A stretch of 64,000 nt of DNA from Sphaerolaimus hirsutus (GCA_964036195.1 OZ038450.1:8124701-8188700), one strand, 5' to 3'. Shown: positions 1-14,000, numbered from the stretch's first letter. Numbers and translations: made by a program. Notes: generated by a model not told the origin, from the letters alone.

Positions 1-513
1 CTCGAATGGGGGGGGGGGGGGTTGGGGGGGGTTACCCCCCCCCCCAAACCGCCCAGCTATCTATCCCGGAGGCCGCTCAGCTATCTATCTATCCCGGAGG
101 CAAAATTTTGGGCTACTACCCCCTAAACCCCCCCCCCCCAAATCGCCCAGCTATCTACCTATCTGGAGCGATTTTTCAGAAACTATACCCCAATTTTCAC
201 TCAAAATCGCTATTTTTCATACCTATATATAGATTTTCACCACCAAAATCACTAGTTCATGCGTCTAACTGCCTATTTTCAGCTATTTTAAGTACTTTAT
301 GCTCTTGTATACCCATTTTGAGCTATTTTACACCTACTTTTAGCGATTTTTCTCCCTTTTCTTCCTTCTATGCCCCGAAAAAGCCTATATATTGAACCAC
401 CACAACCCCCCCCCCAACCCCCCCCCCAGAAAATTTTTCAGCTATCTATCCCTCCGGAGGAGCGATTTGCTATCTATCCAACCACTCGGAGGGTCAAAAT
501 TCAAGATACCCCT
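1..513. mobile_element. hAT-like MITE, family L, cut by window start
   Basis: The block has the features of family L: a poly-G/poly-C subterminal hairpin, CTATCTATC motifs, and a terminus ending in CCCCTG. Complete copies at 20672-21163 and 42275-42760 start with CAGGGG and carry 8-bp duplications, which is the hAT superfamily signature. The left terminus lies outside the window. ORFs here are repeat sequence and not genes. Confidence 0.75.
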
Positions 514-650
514 GAAGTGGACAATGGCTAAAAATAGGTATATATTTAGGTAGACACGTAGTTGAGTAGTAGTGTAGAGGGAATGTCACGTTTCATCTGA
601 AAAGTAGGTTAAAATGGGTAATGGGGGGCGTGAACGGCGGTGCACTAGTA

Positions 651-1010
651 CGCACAAATGCCCATTACGCACATTTTCCCGTTTTTCACTTGACTTTTTT
701 TCAAGTGATTTTCAGATATGAGTGAAGTGAAAAAAAGTTGCGCAATGACATTAGTGAACTTTTTTTCACTTCACTCATATCTGAAAATCACTCTAAAAAT
801 TGTTAAGTGAAAAAAAACAGTGAAAAATGGCTATTTTTGACTGTTTTTTCACTTGACACTTTTTCAAGTGATTTTGAGATATGAGTGAAGTGAAAAAAAG
901 TTCACTAATGTCATTGTGCAACTTTTTTTCACTTCACTCATATCTGAAAATCACTTAAAAAATCGCCAAGTGAAAAAACGGGAAAATGTGCGTAATGGGC
1001 ATTTGTCCTG
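651..1010. repeat. Foldback element, family D
   Basis: This is a long inverted repeat. The outer arms read ACGCACAAATGCCCATTACG and its complement, and inner arms of TTTTTCACTTCACTCATATC type repeat twice. A related but diverged element lies at 17680-18120. No clear target duplication was found. Confidence 0.6.
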
Positions 1011-1762
1011 CCCCGGCGTGAACTAGTGATTGAGATGTGAAAATGAGTATAAGTATGAAAAGTAGAGATTTGGGAGGGATAAAATCCGCTAAATCACTGA
1101 ATACAATACATTTTAAAATTATTCACTGATATGTCTTAGTCATTTCTTTTGACATAATCATTTTGGGCAATCTATTATCTCAACCTGGAAGTAAGCGTGG
1201 TATTCCAGTACCCGCCCACTTGCATGTTTCGATCAAATTGCTTCACATAATTCACTTTTATCCAGATGCATGCTGAATTGTCAACGCGATGCGCCGAATT
1301 CCGCTCATTACGAAACCGGATCGATTCAAAATGTGAAGAATAATTTGTCAGAGCAGTGGATTCATTTTCGTACTCTAATTATTTTCGTACCCTAATTATT
1401 TTAGCACTGTGATATTGTCGGGACCGTACACTGAAAATTTCGGTTCCGCGTCCGAACGTTTTTGATTCGTCGGGCGAAAAGTGTCTTTATTCGCATTGGG
1501 GTGTAATTGTTTTAGATCACTCGTTTCTGCATCTGTATATCCGCGCGAAAAAGCTGTTCAAAAACAGATCATCATTGCACCGTGCTATATTTATGATATT
1601 GTTGTCTGCACACACAGACTTGACTTTGATTTTTAACAGTGAATAGTGAATACACGTTTCCTGATAGTTTACCAATAAACATTTTACCCGCAATATAGTG
1701 CCGTTGTCTGCGCTGCAACTGTACGGTGTGGGAGAGCGTGGTATATTCCATAATGTTGCCTA
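1011..1762. other. Upstream region of MSH2, nothing recognised
   Basis: About 750 AT-rich bases between two repeats. I see no coding homology, RNA gene or clear promoter motif here. Confidence 0.5.
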
Positions 1763-2009
1763 CGCACACTAGTTGGCACCGTCACTTCGGTGAAAACTGA
1801 AATGGCCACATGGCCACATCCAGTGTACAATTAAATATTGTATGATTGTGTTTTAGGTAGTTTTTAAATTTTCACATTTAAACATTCATTAATTTAAATT
1901 CAAATCTAAATAAAATTTAATCATTCAACCGAGTCGATTCACTTGAACTTGAAAGTTGAACTTGAATTAAATTTCAGGTTTCACCAAACCCACGCAAACG
2001 AGTGTGCGC
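1763..2009. mobile_element. MITE, family C, diverged
   Basis: The left end reads CACACTAGTTGGCACCGTCA followed by GGTGAAAACTGAAATGGC, and the right end is a loose inverted match. The same family occurs at 36505-36860 and 59912-60405. It ends about 75 bases before the MSH2 start codon, so it may contribute 5' leader or promoter sequence. Confidence 0.5.
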
Positions 2010-2084
2010 AGCGCAATCATACCGATACTGTGTTTCGATTTTGTATTCTCGTTTCGCCTAGCTTTTAACGCCCAGCTCAAGAAA

Positions 2085-5000
2085 ATGGCTGCCCCCAACC
2101 GCGTGGGGTCGTCCGATTCCGGCTACAGCTGCTCGACCAGCTCGCTCGTTTCCACCAGTCGTCCGTTTGGCATAGACGATTCCCTGGCCCGGGTCGCCGT
2201 ACAGAATGAATCTGTGCGTTTGTTTTTGGCTTTGTTTTTTTTGTGGGCCATGAAGTGGTGCTTTTGGTTGAGAAGCTTTCATTTGCCGGGTTTTAATTAT
2301 AGATTGACAAGTGTCTCTGAAGTTTCTTTTACGGGATCTCCTCGACGAAGAGTAATTCGTTTCCCGGGGAAATTTCAAAAATCTCTTCGACCGGCAACGA
2401 TCGCAAAGTCCACGGATTTACTACATAATTTATTGTAACCACCCTGAGGGTCATAGTCATCGTAGCGACGAGCAGAATTGAATCCCTATCATTTTATCTC
2501 GATCCCATTTAAAACCTTCCCTTATCCATGTGCCATAAATTGTTCCCACTTCGCAGGAGAAGGCGCGCGGCACATTCATATTGTACGACAGGAAGGTAAC
2601 CCATTCACATTGTCTCTTTATTATTGTAATTGAATAGGAAATTTTGTAGTGCGTAAATGTAAATTAAAGTGTATACAAAAAAGGCTTGGAAATATCACAT
2701 GGTGCACTCCCTCAGCACCTCCAAGCCTAGTACCCTGTTTCGACCCTTTACAGTAGACAGGGGATATTTACCGGGGTGGTGGTTGGGTCTCATCAGTACT
2801 GACCACCGTCTACTTAAGTCCTACCCTACTGGAACCTAAACTTACTGGAGCGGCGGGGCCGACAGGCGTGGACTCGTTGCCGGACATTTTACTCGAAGAA
2901 TTGCTGTTCGCTTTATGTTTAGAGCCAGTCGAATGCATGTTGCAGTGAGGTCGCATGCATTTTTATGCGTCCAACATTCAAAATTCAAAAAACCCGCCCG
3001 ATTTGTGGGTTAACTTGCTGTTCAGGGTACATAAAATATGAATAGGATACATTTACCTACCAACGATCAGTTAACGTATTAATTGTAGTGTAGTTATATC
3101 AAGTTTCATGTTGAATTTCCATAGTAAATCTCTATATCTACTGCTACATTTTACCGCAATTTCAAATAGAGTACTTATAGGATATTCATTTTGTAGGTGA
3201 CCTTTTATAATTGGCGCCATACTGCTAGCAAAGCCATCCCAGTCTGAGCATAATCTTAAGGCTCTTAGCCAATGGCCAAAAAAGGTGCTCTTTTTCACAC
3301 ACATTGCTTGTGCGCTTCTAAAATTTGTAGCTGAAATGCATTTAAAGTTGAAATCTAACCGTTTATCATATAATTTCCATTTCATATTGGAAAAATCAAT
3401 TGACATATCCAGGAAGTCAGTAGAAACACCATTACAGTCAGTTCTATTTAGTGGTAAATTAGATGGGTAAATTTCCTTTACAATTGTAGCTATATTTAAT
3501 GTACTATCAGTTTTATAACAAATTAGAAGATCATCAATGTATCTAAAACACTTAAATAAATTTCTTTGTTTATCTCTATTATTCATGACCCATTCCATTT
3601 CACGCCACATCAAACTGCTACAGGCCAAACTAGGTGCTGATGCACATCCCATAGGTAGCCCCGAAATCTGTCTGAATAGCTGGTTAGCAAATACTAGGTA
3701 GGATTCTGAAAGTACTATTTTCAATAAGTTTATCACCCCTTCTTTGTCCAATGACAGACATTTACCATGTTTTTTATCACTATACCAGACATTTTGCCAC
3801 CCAATAACAATGAACTGTTTTTTAGAATTGAAAAAACAGCGATCTGCCAATTTACAGATGCAACGTAATATTTCTCTGTGGCACATGTTTGGATACAGCG
3901 TTGAGAAGTCACCAGAGTAACAACTGACTTTTTTATTTTCTTTTGAAATATTTTCCACAAACTCCTGTACTTCGAGTGAACCTTCACATGGCCAGTATGC
4001 TGTGTTGCAAGTAGCGTTAGCTTCTGACATTGAAAGACAATAGTTTTGCATATGCCATTTGAAGTGTCTTAGAATTCTGTGGAGTACTATGGCGGCAGGT
4101 TTAATAGGTGCTTTACTACCACCACTGATGAATCTGAACTTTGGTGGATTTTTGTGTATTTTAGGTATGGGGTATAGCCTGGGGAGACTTTGCCAATCAT
4201 TTCTAATAGGGATGTCTAAATTGTTCAGTATCTTATTATGCTTAGATATTATTTCCTGTTCTGACTCTGTAACTGGTGAATAAGTTGCATTTCCTTTGCA
4301 TTGCATATTTTCATTGTGCCATGTAACCCCCAGTTCTTTACACATTGCCTCAGCCACAAATCTTTTACACATAACTATCAAGTTACTTGTGGCTTTATCT
4401 GCCGGCGCAATAATATACATTTCATGAAGACGCATGCATGCATGTCTAATGTACGCCATGTCCAAAGTGTCAGGAAAGTTATCATCCCAATTTTTTGTAC
4501 GTTTTTTGATGTAGACATCGAGATCACTGATAATGTCATTTGTTATAGGGAAATTTAACTTTTGACTAATTTTCTCTAGAACTTCTGTAATCTTAATTTT
4601 ACAACCATGAATACTTTTATCAACTGTATAACGATATTTTGCTCCTAATTGTAATGCTGATTCCAGTTTCACATCATTAAGCACAGCTAAGTTACCAGTA
4701 ATTATATGTCCATGCTGTGTATTGACAAAAGGAGAAGTTGCACATTTACATTTTGAGTCCAGCATGTTTTTCAACTCATGTGGCTTTATAGTCTTAAAAA
4801 CTTTGTTGTGATTACGTAGAATGGAGGAAAGGGGTTTATCATAAGTGAAACATATCACAAATTTATTCAATTTCAACCAATCTGCAGAAATTTTATCACA
4901 GAATTTTTTTACTATTAAGAAATTTTGCAGGTCTGATGCAGTCCATGGTTGCGCTTGGGAATGAGCAAGTAAAATAATGTCGCTTTCGCAAATCCACTGG

Positions 5001-8000
5001 TTTTTGTTGATCTATTTCACCTTTGCTAGTAATAAAACCAAGGACTGCCATAGCCACATCTGTTGAGCCGTCACACAGCCTTCTGTGTACATAACCTATC
5101 CTTCTCTGCATTTCTGCTAATTCTTGTTTTTTACACTGTCTAAGCAAAAGTAATACTTTTGTAAAGTCATTTTCCTCAACATCTGTTGCTAATATTTTAT
5201 CACATATTTCATCAATAGACCATCTAGTTTTTCTTTTGCATCTACTACGTATTCTATCACTATGATCCCTTTTAATTGGGCGACAGAAGTAAGGACTATT
5301 AATAAACTTTGGTATACTACCTTTTTTAATTGACCCATAACCCTGAATCTTTGTATTGAGTCCAAATGGGTAAGCTGAATTGAGAATTAGTATCCATTCT
5401 TTTTCCGCTGTTAGTAGACTATTTTTATCATACACTCCAAGTATTTTAAAAGTTGGATTGTGTGAAGTTTGTCTAAAATGTTTCACTAGTTCTGTCTGTA
5501 GAGTACCTTTTGAGAAGCTACGTACATGTTCCCCCATGCGCAGTTTTAATTTTCGTGCAGTTTCACCAACATACTGTATATTACAGCAAGAGCAAGTAAT
5601 GAGATAAACAACATTCTCAGTGTCGCAGTTGACAGTTACTTCTTGCTCTGTACAGTATCTATATCCCATACTTGTTTCATCACAGAGAACATTAACATTT
5701 ATATAGGCACAGTATTTACAGTTTCCGCATTTACGTGTGGCAATTTTCGCACCAGAACTTATTCCTTTTGTAACACAGATGGTTGAACCATCATTTACCA
5801 CAGTGCATACTCAATTGGCAAAACGGTGAGTAGTTGAGTTGGAAGAGTTTGAAGCAGGCCAAGTTCTGCACCCTGGCTGGCCCTGTCCAGGGGCAGTAGA
5901 AGAGAGGTGCCAGTACTATTGAGCCGTCAGGCTTTTAATCGGCGGGCCGGTGCCCTAAATAGGGCTCCCACCATTAATAGAAGAACTCCAGGCATGCCGA
6001 AGGTAGCGACTGGCCCCGCTACCCTCTTAAAAGCCGGTCCCGGAGCTTCTGTCAGTGCATGTTCATGCCATTTACTAGCTTTAGCAAATCAGCAAGAAAA
6101 GAAAATAGGGCTGAAGGAAAAGTTTTTATAAGTAGAGCTTGTAATTTTGTAGCTTGTCAACTGACGCCCCGCAGAGCGTTGTAGCTTGATCATGTTCCAG
6201 TAATATTTAGATTTTGCGTTTCTAAGCAGCCACCAGACACATAATTCATTTTCTAAGCGAAAACTCCATTGATTTAACAACACAGATTGTCAAAACGATT
6301 GAAAATTGTGAAAATGAAATGTATAATGCACACGTAAAGTATGTGTATATTTTGTAATCAAGTGCTAAAAACACATTTTTCAAACGTTAAATATAACCAA
6401 GCAAGCGAATGAGCGCAGTAGGTATAACATCTCAACTTGAAAAATGTGAAAGTAGCAATTCAATTTTTCGAAAAGTACAGTCTATCGAAAGGATCGTATC
6501 ACAGTGTACTTGCGTTTTTACCAAATGGAATCCAGAAAAATCAAACTTTTGTAAGAAATTTTTTATCTAAAGGTATGATAAAACAAAATAAAATTAAAAC
6601 GTTAAATCAAAATTCATTTTTGTAAAACGACCCAAAATCATTCCATAAAAATACTCAAGTACCACTTGTCGATGGACCAGGGGTGGCCAGATTGCCACCG
6701 GCCACGGCCAAGATGGTGCCGGGCGGGGGGACCCACCCAGTACCCATCTTGGTCGGGTCGATGATCAACTGCTCATCCTTGATCCAATCGACATACGATT
6801 TCACTTGGCCATTGGCCTTAAATTTATTGCCCATCAATTTTATGGCCTTGCGCATATCCCAGTTGCGTTTGCGGCACAGGGCGAGCGCCACCTCTCGACA
6901 CCGAATCTACGAATGAACAAAGAAAGCAATGTAATGTAAATTTTAATGTAATGTAATGTCAAAACACTGATTATTTGACCTGACCCCAGGCTAGTTATAA
7001 AATTGAGATAAAAACGTGCTACAAAAAGGTATTTTTATCGAGTGTCGAAATAGATTATACGTTGACCGTTTTACGTGGAATAGTATAAGTTTACATTTTT
7101 TGGTAATAAATTATAAATGTGTAAATAGAATATTTAGAATAGAAACTGTCAAATTCCCATGTAAATACCAATGTTACCCTTTTACTAACTTGATCCCACC
7201 TATCTTCTGCCGTGAAATTCCGGTTTATCGACAGTGGCTTGTCACTCCCCAGTTTGAAATTTTTGAACCCTGGTTGACCCTTCTTAGCGAAAATATTCTT
7301 CACGTCCACGTCAGCAGTCAGGCGAACCACGAGGACGTGGTTTAGGCCGCCATTGTTTCCGCCACCCTGCATTAGCAAAGTAAATAGGTATTTATTGATA
7401 ATATTTTCAGGAGGGTAAATTACAGTGGTGAATTAATATTTAGGGTTCAAGGAATTGGGTTATATAACATTTCAGGACTTTTTACATGTTCCAGAAAACA
7501 GGCTTTAATATCAAAAGTATCCATATGATAGTCCAATATTAAAAGGTGGAAACTGGTAGATATTTTGATGCTCAGGTGTCAGCAAAATCAAGATTAATCA
7601 ATAAAAATTACTTTCGCCACACTTCTGGACTCTATCCAAAACGTTCTGGCCAGGCGAGACGGCTCGCACATTTTGTCCACCTCGTTAGGATCGAATCCTA
7701 ACCCTTCTGACAAAATGATCCGAAAAGTGGCCCTTGGATCGCGTTCAGTCCCGTTGGTTTGAACTGCAAAGATTGGGGACAGGCGTGATCTGGATATCAA
7801 TAAAATCAAATCAATAAAGACAATGACATAGGTAATGTATTTGACTTTGAGCTAAATCCAGTAGAAAGTTTTTACAGCGTATTGTGCATGTGGTGGGGTG
7901 ATCGTATTTGACTTTGAGCTAAATCCAGTTGAAAGTTTTTACAGTGTATTGTGCATGTGGTGGGGTGATTGTATTTTAGAGCTGTTACAAATGCGCAAAG

Positions 8001-11000
8001 AACCCACTATTTATGAAATTCATAAGCATAGTCAATGGAAATAGGTGGAAGGTTTTTTACCGTGTTGTGCATATGGTGGGGTAAATGTACACCAAAATTA
8101 TTACAAATGCACAAAGGACGTACTTTTCGGAATATTCGTAATGCGCAGGTCATTAAAAACAACATCCCTGTGCACTCCACGAAGCGTGGCGCGCGCCCTT
8201 TCCAGTTCTCGTTCAACGGCATCAAGTCTGGCTTGCTGGGCTTGCCGATCAGCTTCTTGAGCGGCGCGCACGGCGTCGAGCTGTTCTTGCGTAACACGAG
8301 TGCCACTCGCGCGCGGTCGCTTCTGTGTGTGTAAGGTGATAAGATTTATTGGGTGATGGCAATATAGGGTAACTTATAGGGTAATTATTAATGTTGAAAT
8401 TGACAATTTTAGGTTGTTTGAGATAAAAGAAATTAAATGGTTTGATTATTAAGAGTTTGTTACAATTAAAATTTTATAGATAATTTAATCTAAAATTCGA
8501 AAGTCGTTGGTAAACCAACAAAATTGCGTGGTAGTCGGTTCACCCCCAAGGGGGTACCCGACCTATAGCGGGGGTGACTGGCTCAGTTGCGAGCAACTGT
8601 CCAGCCTATAGCGACCTATCCGAAAAATGGCACCAGGGAGTTAACGTGGGACCTAACGGTGCCTTAACTGATATGAATTGCGAATGGAAAAACGACAAAA
8701 GTAAAGATAAAATTGTGAAGCAAATGGACATAATAAAAATAGCTTGATGAGCAGACAATGCATAGGTGTACCGGACGGTCATCTCCGGTCCGGAATTTGA
8801 AATTGCGGTAAAATGTAGCAGTAGATATAGAGATTTACTATGGAAATTCAACATGAAACTTGATATAACTACACTACAATTCATACGTAAACTGATCGTT
8901 GGTAGGTAAATGTATCCTATTCATATTTTATGTACCCTGAACAGCAAGTTAACCCACAAATCGGGCGGGTTTTTTGAATTTTGAATGTTGGACGCATAAA
9001 AATGCATGCGACCTCACTGCAACATGCATTCGACTGGCTCTAAACGTAAAGCGAACAGCAATTCTTCGAGTAAAATGTCCGGCAACGAGTCCACGCCTGT
9101 CGGCCCCGCCGCTCCAGTAAGTTTAGGTTCCAGTAGGGTAGGACTTAAGTAGACGGTGGTCAGTACTGATGAGACCCAACCACCACCCCGGTAAATATCC
9201 CCTGTCTACTGTAAAGGGTCGAAACAGGGTACTAGGCTTGGAGGTGCTGAGGGAGTGCACCATGTGATATTTCCAAGCCTTTTTTGTATACACTTTAATT
9301 TACATTTACGCACTACAAAATCTGTGCCGAATCTGTGCTTAATCACCTAAATACCACGTTCAGGACAATTTTCTGGCATTCGGCGTCGATGCGCAGTTGC
9401 TGGCTGAACGTGTTTTCCAAACACAGTCCGTGTTGCGCATCATGTCCTGTGAGTCTCTACTTTTCAATGTATAGGCTTTTTCAATGTGTAGAAGTCAGAA
9501 ATAGGGAAAGATTGCTAAAAATGGGTGAAAATTGGTGAAAACACAGCTAAGAAAATTGGTGTGAGTAGGTGGGTATATACCACAGCTAAAAATAGCTCTC
9601 AAAAGGGAATAAAACACATTTACTAGTGATTCTTAGGGTGAAAGTGAGCAAAAATGATTGAAAGTTAGCGGTGTTAGCAAAAATTGGGGCAAAATTTAGC
9701 TATTAAGAGTTTCTTTAAAAAAAATTTTGTCGAAAATATGTGAATATGGACATTTCACCCCCCACTGTAAAATTATATGAAATAAATTTAACTAAAGTTT
9801 GAATTTAAATGAGTACAGTGTTATTATTTCCCAAAAACCACTCCAGATAGCTTGATAGCTGGCCGATTGGGAAGGGGGTTCATGGGATAGATGACAAAAA
9901 TTTGATGACAAAAGCTTGCAGCCTCCGGGATAATTAGATAAATAGCTGGTTAATTTCGGGGCAACTACTCTTAAACCCCTGACACCTCGCAGACCGCGAC
10001 ACACGCACGCCAGTGGTGTTCGTATCGGACAAGCAGTATCTGCGTGTGGTGCGCGACGTTCTGCTCGTGCACCAGCGTCGGCTGGAACAATGGCGGCCGT
10101 CCAGCCCCGGCGGCTGGGCCGCGTACTTGAAAGTCTGTTTAGATTTATTGTTCATTGCTCATAAATTGCACGGGTAAATTCATTTACGCGTGCAAATCGA
10201 AATTAATATTTGCAAACTGACACTGTAATTGTCAAAAAAATAATCAGTTAATAACAAATTAATGATTTGCATGTGTAATTGAAATTTTAAACTGCGCACT
10301 TTCAAATCGGTTTTGTTTTTGTTGTGTTCAAAGCAACTGTTTTGCATACTCCCGGTCAAGTTCCAAGTTTGTGAACATCAAGTTTGCTGTAGATGTGTAG
10401 CACACCCTACGTTCATGTGCGTGTGTTCAGGGTTCAGCGGGCAACTTGGGTCAGTTTGAGGAGCTGCTCGCCAACGAGGAGGGCGCGCCTTGTGTCGACG
10501 CCGCTGGAGGCGGGCGGCTGTTAGCTGTGAGCGTCCATTCGCAGGGCGGCGAGCAGGTACTCGAGTTGGAGCTGGAAATACTTTTACTAAACAATTTTGC
10601 AGCCTGTTTTTATTGTTGCAAAAGCACGTTTTTTTAGGTTTTGAAACATTTTTTTTGTATACTTGTCAATGCCTGGACTAATAATTTTTGGCAGCTGGTA
10701 AAAAAATTTTGTTGAAAAAATGCTGCCAAACCTACTATTAGCGATCTTTACGCTATTAACATTTGTGCCAAAAAAATGGTATTAAATTTTCAGCACGTCG
10801 CGCTGGCCTGCATTGATCTCACCCATTTCACTCTGGCCGTCGATGAATTTGTCGATAGTCCACACTTCACCAATTTAGAGGTTTGTATCGGGATCTCATG
10901 ACCACAATTCAAGCCAGGTCCAGTCCAGATGTATTTTGTTTCAGAGCACTTTGGTGCAGCTGTCGCCGCACGAATGCGTAGTCGCCGCTGGTAGCACAGA

Positions 11001-14000
11001 AAACAAAGGCACAGACGGTGATCACCCGCTGAAGTCTGTGTTGGAGAGGTCCGACACTCTCGTGACCTTCGTGAAACCCTGTACATTTTTTTCTGTCTTT
11101 CCCTGTGCTGCCCATGCTTCAAGCATAATTTCGACCAGCGTACACGTTCGCAGCCGATTTCAAATCGCCCGATGTGACGCGCGATCTGGATTGGCTGCTG
11201 CGGCTGCGCGTGCGCGGCGCGCCGCAGTCGGCCGCCCAATGCCGTTCGTACTGTCTCATGGGCGGCCCGCACACTAGTTGACACATGTGTGCATGGCGCT
11301 GCGTCACGTGCAGCCGAAATCTGAGTTGACACAGACCAGTTGACGCACATGTGTCAACTAGTGTGTGTGCCTATTGCTTCGTGTTTTGGCGTGATTTGAA
11401 TACTTTTCGTTGCAGCGGAGACATCACTGGAGGGGGCCATGTGCTGCGTGGGCGCCCTCTTCTCCTATCTCATGCTCAAGTCGGATGCGCAGTACGAGTC
11501 CAAGTTCACCATGCGCCGCATGTCGACCGACGCGTTCATGCGACTCGATTCGAATGCGGTCCGCGCGTTGGAACTCTTCCAGACCAACTACCGTTTGTCG
11601 GCATTTTTGAGGGCCAAATGTTGGCGCCAAATGGAAATATCGGCTTTCAATCGCAGTGGACAAGGGCAAGGGGTCTCTGTATGCCCTGCTGAACCGGTGC
11701 AGGACTGCGGGCGGGCAGCGCATGCTCAGCCAGTGGATTAGGCAACCTCTAATTGACAATGCTAAGATAGGTCCATTTCGTTTTAAGTGACAAGTACAGC
11801 ACACTTTACTAGCGTTATCAAGTTGATTAAATCGCGTCATCGCAGAGGAACGTTTGGACGTCGTGTGCGCTCTGATGGCCGCCGACGTGGTTCGCGTCAG
11901 ACTTCACGACGAACTGCTCAGATGTGTGCCCGTGCGTTTCAGTTACAAATCTTCAAAGGCGGCCCGCACACTAGTTGACACACGTGTGTTGACTGGTCTG
12001 TGTCAACTCGGATTTCGGCTTCACGTGTCGCAGAGGGATCTCCAAATGCGCATGCGGCGATGTTGAAAAATAAATATTCACGGTAAGTGCATTGGAGGAT
12101 CGCTCTGCGTCACGTGAAGCTGAACAGACCAGTTGACACACGTGTGTCAACTAATGTGTGGGCCGCCAAAATCCCAGATATTTTTGCCAAGCCTAAATTT
12201 GTTCACACTTGTCGATGCGCAGGACTTGCCGCGGTTGCTGAAGCGTATAGTTAAAGGGCGGGCATCTGGAGCGAGTCTGGCCGATTGCTACAAATTATTC
12301 ACCGTGGTTAACATTCTGCCTGGATTGCAACAGGCGCTGGTCTCACTGGTTGAGTACAACGAGGCGGCGGCGACGCAGAACTCCATTCGTGAATTGGTTC
12401 TTTCTCCGATTGAGGTGCATCTGCGACTTTGTTTCATCTACGCGGGGATTTTTTTAACTGATTTTTATTTTAAAAGTCTGATTTTTGTAAAAAATGACAG
12501 GATTTTAACCGATTTAAAAATGATTTTTTCAATCAAGGCATTTGAAAAAACATTGATTCTTTATAACCCTAACACCGGCTACAAAACCACCCTTTCAAAG
12601 TTTTACATGTCAGGAAACGCAACGCGCGTTGAGCAAATACGGCGAGTTGATCGAAAGTGTGATCGATTTCAATCACCTGGACCAGACGAAGGAGTTTCGG
12701 GTGCAGCCGCACTGCGTTCCTGGGCTGGCCGAGCTGGCTGACCAACTGGATGAACTCAAGCGTGAGATGGATGGACTCCTCAATAAGGTTTGCTTCCATT
12801 ACCGCGTTTCTTGTGATAGAAGAGCAGCGTTCTATATGCTTAATCAAATTTTATCTGCCATTATATTTTTTAACCAATTTTGTCCCATTATTCATTTGAA
12901 CACTGTTTTATTTAAATGAAACGTGAGCAACAGGTTAATAACAGCATCAATTTAGTATCAATATTCGAATGTTTTAAAACTTTTTTATATTATTATTTTT
13001 TTGGGTTTATTACTCTTCCAACGTAATTTCTGCATGCTGTTCTGTTGGAGGCTGCCGTTCTATTGTTTTCATGAGTGCAAAAAGCATTAACCTGCCGTTC
13101 TATTGGAGGTGCCCTTCTGTTGAAGGTACAAATGCCTTTCTATTAGAAGAAATACGGTATTTGTTCGTTTTCATGCTTTCATTATTTTTAATCTCGATCA
13201 CCGCCCATCCAGGCAGCGGCGGCTTTGGGCTTAGAAGCTCGGAAAAGTATCAAACTGGACTTGCTCGCCGGCGACGGCGACAACGCAGGATACTATTATA
13301 GAATCACAAAGCGTGATGAAGCTTGTCTTCGGAAGCATTCAGGTATGATAAGCGCATTTTTGTCTATTTTCTGAAATTAACATTTTCCGAGAAAAAAATC
13401 GAAAGTTTGAACACAGTGTCTATTGTGGTCATATTATGACTGTGGAGAAATGGGATAGCATTATAAGCTGTGATTTCTTCCAAAAAATCAAGCGCCACCC
13501 CCAATCATCATTGGTCCATTCAACATGCCCAGACGGATTCACCGTGCTGGACGCAACCCGCGGCGGCGTGCGTTTCTCCGACGACCGCCTGCGCCGGCTC
13601 AACGGCCAACTGGTCGAAGCCCGTCAGCAGTACGACAAGCTGCAGGGTGAATTCGTACACCAGGTGCCAATCTCAGACCTTGTAAAATGCCCTGTTAAAT
13701 GTCAAATGTCATGCAAAGTGTCAAACGTTATGCAAAATGCCCTGCAAAATGGCAACTCGGTTGCCATTTTGCCGGGCATTTTACATACCTTTTGACACTT
13801 TGCATGACATTTGACGTTTTACAGGGCAATTACAGGGTTCGGGACTGCTCCCAGGTGCTCGAACTGTCCGCCGGCTACTTCTCGCCTGTTCGGCGGTGCG
13901 CCGACACGCTGTCGTCGTTGGACGTGCTCGTCGCGCTGGCGGTCAACGCTACGCACGCGCCCGCTGAATATGTTCGCCCCACGGTGCTGGACAGTGGTTT

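Larger units (their letters stand above)
2641..9321 (-). mobile_element. Penelope-like retroelement with permuted domains, flanked by inverted 3' ends
   Basis: This 6.7 kb block fills MSH2 intron 2. A near-complete minus-strand copy reads GIY-YIG endonuclease then reverse transcriptase (5801 down to 3071) and ends at 2641. A 5'-truncated copy of its last 526 bases lies in the opposite orientation at 8796-9321, so the block is bounded by inverted repeats. An endonuclease upstream of the RT is the arrangement described for the Naiad group of Penelope-like elements, whereas classical Penelope has it downstream. A spliced ORF1-like gene lies between the two copies. I could not define a target duplication. 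Confidence 0.8.

Noticed and set aside
5802-5820. An in-frame TGA before the GIY-YIG ORF as a selenocysteine codon
   Set aside because: Naiad-type elements can use UGA recoding, but nothing conserved is readable upstream of this TGA and I could not identify a SECIS element.
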